Shown here one piece after another: positions 1 through 8,200 of a DNA stretch of 64,000 bases (within the stretch, counting starts at the first letter, position 1; the number at the start of each line of letters is the position of its first letter). The stretch is taken from NCBI GenBank assembly GCA_003222245.1, contig QHVH01000017.1, positions 1 to 64,000 on the forward strand, read 5' to 3'. The notes under the pieces were generated by a model, which worked only from the letters and a program-made list of their open reading frames with translations, ran no database searches and was not told the origin of the DNA. The translations under genes and the position numbers were made by a program. The stretch comes from Blastocatellia bacterium AA13. GTDB lineage: Bacteria; Acidobacteriota; Blastocatellia; UBA7656.

Positions 1-121
1 CCTGATTGAGGCGGGTAATATCGAGCTCCTTGTGCGGCAGCGTAGTCACAACGTGGCGAAAGAGAGCAGCCGGCAATGACCTTCCCAACTGGCCGCCGGC
101 TCCGGTAATCAAAATCTTCAT
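1..121 (-). CDS. rfbD: dTDP-4-dehydrorhamnose reductase, N-terminal 40 residues (partial)
   Basis: The gene runs off the left edge of the window. On the minus strand an ATG at 121 opens a frame beginning MKILITGAGGQLGRSL, the Rossmann dinucleotide-binding GxxGxxG start typical of RmlD/RfbD, which reduces dTDP-4-keto-rhamnose with NAD(P)H as the last step of dTDP-L-rhamnose synthesis in the cytoplasm. The next residues (VVTTLPHKELDIT) also match the family, which reads the second strand and the LDITD motif here. Only the N-terminus is visible, so the substrate is inferred from this signature; other RmlD-like extended SDR proteins remain possible. Confidence 0.75.
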   Translation of the reverse strand, partial: MKILITGAGGQLGRSLPAALFRHVVTTLPHKELDITRLNQ

Positions 122-515
122 AAATTCTTCCTCGATGCCTTCTAAGAGATGCTACCGGGCAACGCTGATCAGGAGACCCACAGTGGTGCCCGTCGCACAG
201 GCGGCTGCCCGCAACGGCTGTGCCGCTCAACGAAGCCAGACGTTTGCGTGTCTCAAATAACTAAAGGGTTGATTCACTTGCGCGAAGCACTAAGCCCGAA
301 ACTGAAAACGTGTAAAGATCGCTCCATACATGCGGAAGTTGTCTACAGGCTTGATTACATCGGGAGCAGCCGAAGCGCTCCACGGCCTGTATGCAATTCA
401 CCAATGACACGTAACATTCCACGTCGCCATTTTCATATCGCCGCCGCGTCTCACGATGACCCGATGAGAATCCTCGTGTAGACTGATTGCGTATCCTAAG
501 ACGAGCGACACACCG
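122..515. other. Intergenic region between divergent genes, no gene seen
   Basis: This 394-base stretch separates the minus-strand rfbD start from the plus-strand UroD-like gene, so it should hold two divergent promoters. I see no convincing -35/-10 pair, no long inverted repeat and no ORF with a plausible start and composition. The short frames that cross it do not resemble any family I know. Confidence 0.5.
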
Positions 516-1451
516 ATGAATAAAATAGAGCGCGTCACTTCGGCACTAAATAACGAAGAAGTAGATCGTCTCCCTTTCAGCTTCTGGTATCACTTCGGCT
601 TACAGCACACCGACCCGGAGAAGCACGCCGAAACCGAAGTAGAGTTTTATCGAGCGTATGATCTCGATTTCCTGAAGGTGATGAATGACTTTCCATATCC
701 GCTTCCTGAAGGCTTGTCGTCTCTTCAAACCGAGGACGATTGGAACCGGTTGGAGGTCCACGAATCCGGCGATCCTTGTTGGAGCAAGCCTCTGGCGGTG
801 GTCTCGCTTATAAACACTCAGATCGGCGCCGAAGCGTTGTTCATCGATACAATCTTCAGCCCGTGGACGGTAGCTCGAAGATTGGCCGGCTCCAACGGCC
901 TGACGCACGCCCTGGAGCGATTCGCGGAAACAGTCCAATCAGCGATGGAGCGCATAGCCCAATCACTTGCCAACTATGCCTCCGAGTCGATATCAAGAGG
1001 CTCATCAGGAATTTTCTATTCGTTAGGAGCCGCTTCGGAAGACGTGATGAGCGCCGAAGCTTATGAGACCTGGGGCAGGCCCTTCGATTTAAAGGTTCTC
1101 GCGGGCGCCATGTCCGGCAGGTTCAACGTGCTGCACATCCATGGCGGCCGAATTCATTTCGAGCAGGCAGCGAACTACCCTGCGCACGCCTTCAACTGGT
1201 CTCACCATGCTACTCCGCCCGATCTTGCTCGCGGCCGCGAGATTTGCGGAAGAGCCGTTATGGGTGGAATCAATGAAGCAGTCATTACAAGACTCAGCCC
1301 TCAAGAAGTGACGAACCAGATCAGGCAGACGGTAGACGAGTGCGGCACGAAAGGACTGATCATTGGGCCAGGCTGCTCCGTACCCACCGATACTCCCGTG
1401 TTGCATCTAAGGTCAGTCAAGATAACTCTCGACGCATTGGCAAGACGTTAG
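516..1451 (+). CDS. Uroporphyrinogen decarboxylase (URO-D) family protein
   Basis: A 311-residue cytosolic protein of the URO-D/MtaA superfamily. The start MNKIERVTSALNNEEVDRLP and the C-terminal GLIIGPGCSVPTDTP are hallmark ends of this TIM-barrel family. The family contains true heme-pathway HemE and also corrinoid-linked methyltransferases (MtaA/CmuA type). The protein is shorter than typical HemE (about 340-350 residues), and the classical HemE N-terminal RQAGR signature is not seen, so a methyltransferase-like or unknown role is more likely than heme synthesis. It stands alone: about 250 bases separate it from the downstream RiPP operon, which has its own promoter. Exact substrate unknown. 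Confidence 0.8.
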   Translation: MNKIERVTSALNNEEVDRLPFSFWYHFGLQHTDPEKHAETEVEFYRAYDLDFLKVMNDFPYPLPEGLSSLQTEDDWNRLEVHESGDPCWSKPLAVVSLINTQIGAEALFIDTIFSPWTVARRLAGSNGLTHALERFAETVQSAMERIAQSLANYASESISRGSSGIFYSLGAASEDVMSAEAYETWGRPFDLKVLAGAMSGRFNVLHIHGGRIHFEQAANYPAHAFNWSHHATPPDLARGREICGRAVMGGINEAVITRLSPQEVTNQIRQTVDECGTKGLIIGPGCSVPTDTPVLHLRSVKITLDALARR

Positions 1452-1522
1452 CTGGTTGTCTGAACCGAAGAAGCGGGTACCGAATCAGGGAGCTTCGAGT
1501 GTTGAATTGGCGTACTTAATTA

Positions 1523-1549
1523 TTGACTTTCGATTGCCGCGTGTATAGT
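1523..1549 (+). promoter_or_regulatory. Candidate sigma-70-type promoter of the RiPP operon
   Basis: TTGACT at 1523-1528 is followed after 15 bases by TATAGT at 1544-1549 (TAGTAT at 1546 would give a 17-base spacer). It lies in the AT-richer gap before the PqqD-like gene, about 120-150 bases upstream of translation, leaving a long 5' leader. Seen by eye only. Confidence 0.45.
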
Positions 1550-1656
1550 ATCGACCCCGGCCTCTGATTGTTTTTCGGCTCAGAATTGCGTATCCCCCCA
1601 AGGCAGCCGACCCCCTCATAACTCGATATTCTGTTTAATTGCGGTTTTAAAACCAC

Positions 1657-1672
1657 AAGAGGTTTCACCATT
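1657..1672 (+). promoter_or_regulatory. Alternative ribosome-binding site with possible ATT start for the PqqD-like gene
   Basis: AAGAGG at 1657-1662 is followed by exactly 7 bases and an ATT codon at 1670 in frame with the PqqD-like gene. The precursor gene downstream has the same hexamer and the same 7-base spacing before its ATG (3276-3289). Starting at ATT would add 11 residues (STLYKRQEGIV...) that match the usual N-terminal extension before the first strand of PqqD-like domains. Confidence 0.35.
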
Positions 1673-1702
1673 TCAACACTCTATAAAAGACAAGAAGGTA
1701 TA

Positions 1703-1957
1703 GTGACTCGAAGTATCGCCGGCGAGACCATTCTCGTCCCGGTTCAAAATCGAGTGGGCGCGCTGGATTCAATTTACACACTTAATGATATTGGAACGGT
1801 GATTTGGAAAGCTCTTGAAGCGCCTTCCGATATCGGCTGCATCGCCTCCGCGATAGCGGATGAATATGAAGTCCCAACAGAAATAGCAGCAGGAGACGTG
1901 GCTGAGTTCCTTGAGAGGCTCGAGCTGACGGGTTTGATTTGCAGAACGGAAGCGTAA
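1703..1957 (+). CDS. PqqD-like RiPP recognition element protein
   Basis: A small (84-residue) winged-helix protein of the PqqD family. Such proteins bind the leader of a ribosomal peptide and present it to a radical SAM enzyme. The sequence SIAGETILVPV, then LNDIGTVIWKALEAPSDIGCIASAIADEYEV and a C-terminal LERLELTGLI, follow the family pattern closely. The GTG at 1703 has AGAAGG only 4 bases away; an alternative ATT start at 1670 is better spaced from an AAGAGG box and would restore a fuller N-terminus. It is the first gene of the operon, 10 bases before the radical SAM gene, which supports the role. The domain call is sure; the exact start is not. Confidence 0.85.
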   Translation: MTRSIAGETILVPVQNRVGALDSIYTLNDIGTVIWKALEAPSDIGCIASAIADEYEVPTEIAAGDVAEFLERLELTGLICRTEA

Positions 1958-1967
1958 CGCAAGCACT

Positions 1968-3236
1968 ATGGAAATGGAGCGCTACAAAGATTTCAGCCTG
2001 GCCTTTCACGATCGGGTATCCGCGAATCGGATTCCGGTGAACGGCACAATCGAAGTCACGCGGCGCTGCCCGCTCACCTGCGCTCATTGCTACAACAATC
2101 TCGCGATGGACGACTCAGGCGCGCGAAGCTCGGAGCTGACTCTAGACGAGCATCGCCGCATCCTCGACGAGATTACCGAAGCAGGATGCCTCTGGCTTCT
2201 CTTCACCGGAGGCGAGATATTCGCGCGCCGGGATTTCCTGGACATCTACGCTCACGCAAAACGGAACGGGCTCCTCATAACCCTGTTCACTAACGGCACT
2301 CTAGTCACGCCGAGAATCGCCGACTATCTGGCTGAATGGATGCCGTTTTCAGTCGAGATCACCCTGTACGGCCGAACCCGTGAAACATACGAGCGGCTCA
2401 CCGGAATTCCCGGTTCATACGACATGTGCCTGCGAGGAATTCATCTGCTCAAGGAACGGGGGGTGCCGCTCAAGCTCAAGACGGTCGCGGTCACGATCAA
2501 CAAGCACGAGATATTCGATATGGTTCGATTCTCCAAAGAAGAGCTCGGCCTCGAATGCAAATTCGACAGCATGATCAACCCGCGAATCGACTGCTCGCAG
2601 AGCCCGCTTGCCATCAGGTTGAAGCCGGAAGAGATTGTCGAGTTCGACCTGCAGGACGCTGAGCGAATCGACGCCTGGAAGTCTTTTGCTTCCAAATACA
2701 CGAGACCCGTTCAATCAGTCGAGACCGCAGGCGAACTGTATCACTGCGGCGGAGGCGTCAACTCATTCGCCATCGATCCGCAGGGCCTGCTGAGCATCTG
2801 CGTGTTGTCGCAGGTCGATAAGTTCGATCTCAGACAGGGCGGCTTCCGCGAAGGTTGGGAGCATTTCCTCTACAAAGTTCGACGGCAAAAAAAGATCAGC
2901 ACGATGACGAAGTGCGTCGACTGCCAGATCAAAGCCATGTGCGGAATGTGCCCCGCGAACGGCGAGTTGGAAAACGGCGATCCGGAATCACCGGTCGACT
3001 TTCTCTGCCAGGTAGCACATATGCGCGCTCAAGCCATCGGTATGAGAGTACCCGAACACGGAGCCTGCGAGTATTGCGAAGGCGGAAGCGGCTACGCGGA
3101 GCTAAAAGAGGCGTTCGATGCCATGCATCGGAGGTCGAAGATGAATCCGGATGTGACAAAAAGATACCTGCCCGTTGCATCTCAATCCGCGGGCACAGGC
3201 TGCGGCGGAGGATGCGCTTCCTGCGGTCCCAAATAA
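1968..3236 (+). CDS. Radical SAM/SPASM peptide maturase
   Basis: A 422-residue radical SAM enzyme expected to modify the downstream precursor in the cytoplasm. The N-terminal domain carries the [4Fe-4S]-SAM motif CPLTCAHC (C34, C38, C41) after a β-strand reading GTIEVTRR, followed by FTGGEIFARRDFLDI and the TNGTLVT strand. From about C260 a SPASM region begins, with CVLSQ, CVDCQIKAMCGMCPANGE and a later FLCQ, supplying ligands for auxiliary clusters. Unusually, the protein ends in a Gly/Cys-rich tail, GCGGGCASCGPK, in which C412, C416 and C419 have C-x3-C-x2-C spacing. It sits between the PqqD-like partner and the precursor. The chemistry (for example thioether, epimer or C-C link) cannot be read from sequence. 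Confidence 0.9.
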   Translation: MEMERYKDFSLAFHDRVSANRIPVNGTIEVTRRCPLTCAHCYNNLAMDDSGARSSELTLDEHRRILDEITEAGCLWLLFTGGEIFARRDFLDIYAHAKRNGLLITLFTNGTLVTPRIADYLAEWMPFSVEITLYGRTRETYERLTGIPGSYDMCLRGIHLLKERGVPLKLKTVAVTINKHEIFDMVRFSKEELGLECKFDSMINPRIDCSQSPLAIRLKPEEIVEFDLQDAERIDAWKSFASKYTRPVQSVETAGELYHCGGGVNSFAIDPQGLLSICVLSQVDKFDLRQGGFREGWEHFLYKVRRQKKISTMTKCVDCQIKAMCGMCPANGELENGDPESPVDFLCQVAHMRAQAIGMRVPEHGACEYCEGGSGYAELKEAFDAMHRRSKMNPDVTKRYLPVASQSAGTGCGGGCASCGPK

Positions 3237-3275
3237 TCTTCATCAAGGATTGGCTCCGCCCGCGCGACAAGCACG

Positions 3276-3281
3276 AAGAGG
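3276..3281 (+). promoter_or_regulatory. Ribosome-binding site of the precursor peptide
   Basis: AAGAGG lies 7 bases before the ATG at 3289. It fixes the start of a short ORF that would otherwise be missed. Confidence 0.65.
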
Positions 3282-3288
3282 TTGAAGA

Positions 3289-3456
3289 ATGGAAGAAAAA
3301 GAAATTCAGAAGAAATCGTATAGGAAACCCGAGATTACCGAGATAGAGCTACGGCCCGAAGAAGCGGTACTCGGGAGCTGCAAGACCGCGGCTTCGGCGG
3401 GGCCCGGCTCTGGCCGCTGCAACTTCCCGTCGGCCTGCAGCTCTCTTGGATCATAG
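3289..3456 (+). CDS. RiPP precursor peptide, 55 residues, three core cysteines
   Basis: A short ORF with a good Shine-Dalgarno sequence lies between the radical SAM gene and the HprK-like gene. The leader begins MEEKEIQKKSYRKPEITEIE and continues to LRPEEAVLGSC: charged, with the YxKPxI...L.PEEAVL pattern I know from precursors next to PqqD/radical SAM pairs. The core begins near residue 29 and is rich in Gly, Ala and Ser, with cysteines at 31, 44 and 50 and the end SSLGS. The charged leader and small-residue core are what a radical SAM peptide substrate should look like. The leader cleavage site is inferred to lie near the VLGSC junction. Product and activity are unknown. Confidence 0.85.
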   Translation: MEEKEIQKKSYRKPEITEIELRPEEAVLGSCKTAASAGPGSGRCNFPSACSSLGS

Positions 3457-3479
3457 CGAGCCGGATAGACGAGTCTAAG

Positions 3480-4391
3480 ATGTCCATCGCACTTTCACAG
3501 ATCAAGGCTGCCACGAAGGCTAAAAGCATCCAGCTAGAAATAGCCGGTGTTTCGGTAAGGCTCATCCCTGATGATCCCGCTTTGACTTTGACCATCGAAG
3601 GCGCGGCGCGTGAATTCCTCATCAATGATTGCACTCCCGATATCGAATTGACCGCGGCGTGGGGATCAGTCGAAGAACCTCGCGCTCCTCTGCTCTTTGA
3701 TTCGGGCGCGGTTTGGAAGCTGTTCGACATAAATGGAGACAGGCTATTTTCCTTCAACAGCCCGACACTCGGTACTGACCCTTATAAATTGGCGATTCTG
3801 AATCCGGAGTTCACCAGGGGCCACGTTATCCTGAACTCCAATAGCTTCGAAAAGGGCGCGGCTATCTATCCTCTCGAATATCCGCTTGATGAGTTGATCG
3901 TTCTGAACTGGCTTGCGCTCGGCCGCGGAGTAGAAATGCATTCCTGCGGGCTGATCGATTCGGATGGAAGAGGTCGCTTATTTGCCGGTCAATCGGGCGC
4001 CGGCAAAACAACAACGGCGCGCCTTTGGGAGAATATTGACGGCGTCAAGATTCTGAGCGACGACCGAATCATTCTCCGAAAGATCGGCGAAGAGATCTGG
4101 ATGCACGGCACGCCGTGGCACGGCGACGCCGAACTGGCCAGCCCGGCAAAAGCCAGGTTGGACCACATTTATTTCATAAAGCACGGACCCGAAAATCGCC
4201 TCGCGGAATTATCAAAGGCGAATGCTATAGCAAGATTATTTGCGTGCAGCTTCCCCCCTTTTCACAGCTCCGAAGGATTGGATTTCACTCTTGGATTTAT
4301 GAGCGAAGTCGTAGCCTCCGTGCATTGCGCGGAGCTCACTTTTACTCCCACGAGAGAGGCCGTCGATTTCATTAACGGGATGATCGAATAG
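3480..4391 (+). CDS. HprK-related kinase of the RiPP operon
   Basis: A 303-residue protein with an HPr-kinase-like P-loop, GQSGAGKTTTARLW, near residues 169-182, followed by LSDDRIILRK, the acidic segment expected after the nucleotide site. The first 150 residues are divergent. HprK-related proteins recur in lasso-peptide, SynChlorMet-type and PqqD/radical SAM peptide clusters, where they may phosphorylate the peptide, but that is known only for a few systems. It starts 23 bases after the precursor stop, in the same operon. No HPr or sugar-phosphotransferase gene is nearby, which argues against a carbon-catabolite role. Confidence 0.8.
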   Translation: MSIALSQIKAATKAKSIQLEIAGVSVRLIPDDPALTLTIEGAAREFLINDCTPDIELTAAWGSVEEPRAPLLFDSGAVWKLFDINGDRLFSFNSPTLGTDPYKLAILNPEFTRGHVILNSNSFEKGAAIYPLEYPLDELIVLNWLALGRGVEMHSCGLIDSDGRGRLFAGQSGAGKTTTARLWENIDGVKILSDDRIILRKIGEEIWMHGTPWHGDAELASPAKARLDHIYFIKHGPENRLAELSKANAIARLFACSFPPFHSSEGLDFTLGFMSEVVASVHCAELTFTPTREAVDFINGMIE

Positions 4392-4417
4392 ATCGGCCGC
4401 ATAGCGACGATAACCGG

Positions 4418-4942
4418 ATGAGTTCTGCATTGTTCAACGAGACCTGCGTGGATATGCTTCGCGATGGATATGGAGTGCGTTTTCGCGCGGGCGGCACGAG
4501 TATGCACCCGACTATTCGCGATGGCGAGTTGATCACCGTCGAAAGTCTCTCCGGATGCCGATTCGCAATAGGAGACATAATCCTTTATCGAAGCGAACGG
4601 GGAGTCGTAGCACACAGGCTGATGAAGATCGAGAAGCGCGAAAAAGAGTCTGTCTACATCCTACGCGGCGACGCCGCCTATGCCCCTGATGAGCCCGTAA
4701 CCGAAGGCCGATTGCTCGGCCGGGTGATCGCCGTCCAAAGACGCGGCAGAACCATCAATCTCAATCGAGCCGCAAGCAGGACGATTCAATTGCTTGGGCG
4801 GATTGCCTTCAGGCTGAAGCAAAAGCGGCTATATCGCAAGGACACAATCCCGGCGATCTTCTCTACACAAACACGAATCACAGAAGGCGCCGGCATAAGC
4901 GGTATGTGTTTAGCAATGACCGACTCCCTTCACAATGACTGA
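4418..4942 (+). CDS. S24/S26-type signal-peptidase-like protein with Ser/His dyad
   Basis: A 174-residue protein with the signal peptidase I fold. GGTSMHPTIRDGE gives the candidate nucleophile S28, and FAIGDIILYR...VVAHRLMKI places H66 where bacterial leader peptidases have Lys. This is the Ser/His arrangement of archaeal and ER signal peptidases. It shows no clear membrane anchor. It starts 26 bases after the kinase stop and ends the RiPP operon, so it is the natural candidate for leader removal. The alternative is a non-catalytic S24-like regulator. Confidence 0.75.
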   Translation: MSSALFNETCVDMLRDGYGVRFRAGGTSMHPTIRDGELITVESLSGCRFAIGDIILYRSERGVVAHRLMKIEKREKESVYILRGDAAYAPDEPVTEGRLLGRVIAVQRRGRTINLNRAASRTIQLLGRIAFRLKQKRLYRKDTIPAIFSTQTRITEGAGISGMCLAMTDSLHND

Positions 4943-5018
4943 CTTATGATGTATATGCGGATTTCTGAAACAAACTGCGTGCGCTATAACGCTATTTTTG
5001 GTGAATTAAGAAGCCATC

Positions 5019-5087
5019 ACCGGGCCGTTACGCTGGCACGGACTTTGTATTTATCTTCGTTGCGCTTTACTCTGGCCCGGTAAAGTC
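5019..5087 (+). promoter_or_regulatory. Mutually exclusive inverted repeats in the leader of the C25 gene
   Basis: ACCGGGCC (5019-5026) pairs perfectly with GGCCCGGT (5074-5081), while GACTTT (5041-5046) pairs with AAAGTC (5082-5087). The two stems cross, so an RNA could form only one at a time. They lie 140-200 bases upstream of the first C25 gene. I do not recognise a known riboswitch. Confidence 0.3.
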
Positions 5088-5225
5088 GGCTACTCCGAAT
5101 TTAAGACGGGTCGCGCCACTGAAGAATGCGGATGATCGAACCGTCGTTTGAAATTGATGAAAAGACGTCAATGTACGGCCCGTTTTGATTAGCCTCCCCC
5201 CAAGTCGTACGACTCCGGTCAATAT

Positions 5226-8200
5226 ATGATTAAATCAAGGGTCCTCAGAAAAAACTGCAGCGCTATTTTATCTCTCGCGATTATATCCTTTATTCTTCTG
5301 GCGTCTGCTCAACCGATCTTTGCGCAGGTCTGCGCGACTCCCGGCGCGAACGGGGCGGGAGGGACTCTGACGGGTATCGTCAACACCTATTACCCCGGAA
5401 CCACGAGCCCGGCTGCAGCAGCCACTTCCCTCACCGTCGGAGCTCACGCGACCGGAGACGCCGGCAGCGCGATCGCCAGCGGCGACCTCCTGCTGGTCAT
5501 TCAAATGCAGGATGCGACAATCACTTTCGCCAACACGAGTAGGTATGGCGACAATGTCAACGGCGATCCCGGCAGCGGATATGCTCCCGCGAATCAGTCG
5601 GGTAAGTATGAGTTCGTCAAAGCGACCAGCGCCATTACCAACGCCGGCGGCACATTCAATATCACGGGAGCAGGCGCCGGAAACGGGTTGATCAACGCCT
5701 ACAATAATGCCGCGGCAACCGGAACGATGGGCCAGCGGAGATTTCAGGTCGTGAAGGTTCCGCAGTACAGGACGGCGACATTGAGCAGCACTCTTACGGC
5801 GCTGGCATGGAACGGAACAGCGGGCGGAATACTGGCTCTCAACGTGAGCGACGTGCTCACCCTTGGCGGAACAGTGTCCGTCAGCGGGCTTGGATTTAGA
5901 GGCGGCGCGGGAAGACAACTGGCAGGCGGCGCCGGCGCTAACACTGACTACGTCACTACTGCGGCCAACAATGCGAACGGCTCAAAAGGTGAAGGTATCG
6001 CGGGAACGCCGCGTTTCCTTTACAACCCGACTACCGACACAGTCGTCGATACCGGAGTCGACGGATACCCCGGCGGAAGCTCCGGGCGAGGCGCTCCGGG
6101 AAACGCGGGCGGGGGCGGCACCGACGGCGATGCGCCGGCTAACGATGAGAACTCGGGCGGCGGGGGCGGCGGGAACGGCGGGGCGGGAGGCCTCGGCGGA
6201 AACAGTTGGAACTCTAACCTGGCTACGACCCGGGGCTTCGGCGGCGTCGCGTTTGCGGAAAGAGCCGCGAGCAGAATCGTGATGGGGGGCGGGGGCGGCG
6301 CGGGCACCCGCAATAATACGCCTGGCGTTACCGCCGCGTCGGCGGCAGCGGCGGGCGGCGGCATCGTTATCATTCAAGCGGGAAAGGTCTTCGGCGCCGG
6401 GACCATCAACGCAAACGGCGCGGACGCTTTCAACAATACCGACAATGACGGCGGGGGCGGGGGCGGCGCGGGTGGCAGCGTCGTAGTAACGTCGCTTCGA
6501 AGCGGCCTCGCGGGACTGACCGTGAATGCAAAAGGCGGCAGAGGCGGCGACGCATGGCACAATCAACTCGCGAACGGGACTCCCGGCGAGCGCCACGGGC
6601 CGGGCGGAGGCGGCGGAGGCGGATTCGTCGCGCTGAGCGATGACGCCGCAAACGTCACCGTGTCTGTGACGGGAGGCGCGCACGGCATCACCACCACATC
6701 AAACGACAACTATGGCTCAACCGACGGCGCCGGAGCCACCGCGGTATTCAACGTTCTGCCCAGCACCATTCCAGGCTTCAAATGCGGCACTCTCACGCAG
6801 GTCGATCTAACCGAATTCACCGCCACTCGATACTCGAACGGGGCCTTGATTGAATGGAGAACCGGCCGCGAGATAAACAACCTCGGCTTTCACGTCTACC
6901 GTGAAAAAAGAGGGCTCCGCGAGCGAATCAATCAGTCCGTCATCGCGGGCTCGGCATTGTTGACACAACCAGACACCGAGTTGACCGCGGGCCGGTCTTA
7001 TTCCTGGTGGGACGACTACGCCGACGAGAGCACGACCTACTGGCTCGAAGACATAGACCTGAACGGCAAACGAAAACTTCACGGACCGTTTATTCCTGCC
7101 ATCGGCGTGGGAAAATCAAAAGAAGCAAAGCGCGCAAGGCTGCTCAGCAGAGTCGGCCGTCCTGTCTCAGAGACGGCGGGTCCGGCTGAGCAGTTCGACC
7201 AGCCAATCGAATTCGCGGGAAGCGGAGGCGCGGGCCAGACTGTTAACTCGTGGGATCTGGCAAGCCAGGCGGCCGTGAAGATAGCCGTTCGACGCGAAGG
7301 ATGGTATCGCGTGCGACAGTCCGACCTGTTAGCAGCCGGTCTCGAAAGCTCCGTCGATCCGCGCCGCTTGCAGCTCTTTGCCGACGGCAGCGAACAGCCA
7401 ATGCTCATTGCGGGCGAGCAAGACGGGAAATTCGACGCGACCGATTACATCGAGTTCTATGGTACAGGGCTGGACACATCCTTTGGCGACTCACGCGTGT
7501 ACTGGCTCGTCAAAGGCAAGCAGAATGGTCTGCGAATTAAACAGAGCAAAGCGACAGGTCCGCAGAAATCGTCCGGCTCAAGCTTCGGCTACACGGTAGA
7601 GTTGAAGGAGCGAACCGTATACTTCGCGGCCCTGCGTAACGGAGACGCCGATAACTTCTTCGGCTCCGTCGTGAGCAGCGACCCTTTGAACGAAACAATT
7701 ACTGTCCAGCATATGGATGCGAGCGCGGCGGCGCCTGCATCGCTGCAGGTATCGCTGCAAGGGGTCACCGATGTAGCGGGTGTCGCGCCCGATCATCAGA
7801 TCACCGTGAGCGTCAACGGGTCAGTTGTCGGACAGTTCAGCTTTGATGGACAGTCGCTGACCGCCGGCGCCATGCCGGTCGCCGCGTCCTTGCTTCACGA
7901 AGGCCCGAACACGATCACACTCACCGCCAATGGCAGGAGCGAAGACGTCAGTCTCCTAAACTGGATTCGGCTCACCTACAACCACGCCTATGTTGCTGAC
8001 TCGAATTCATTGAAACTTGCGATCCCCGATAAGAGCCAGGTCAGAATCGATGGTTTCTCTACCTCGCGTATTCGCGTCTTTGACGTAACGACCGGAAGCG
8101 ACACTCAAGAACTACTCGGAAACATCCAGCAGCTTGGCGGCGCCTATTCGATAACGGTCTCTCCGCTCGACACGGGAGCCCGGAAGCTGCTCGCCATCAG

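Noticed and set aside
4946-5083. 45-residue plus-strand ORF just after the S26-like gene
   Set aside because: No ribosome-binding site, no resemblance to the precursor, and it lies over the inverted repeats of the leader.
5982-6683. Long minus-strand frames across the glycine-rich module
   Set aside because: They are created by GC-rich third-position bias of the real C25 gene and have Ala/Arg/Pro-rich sequence without family resemblance.
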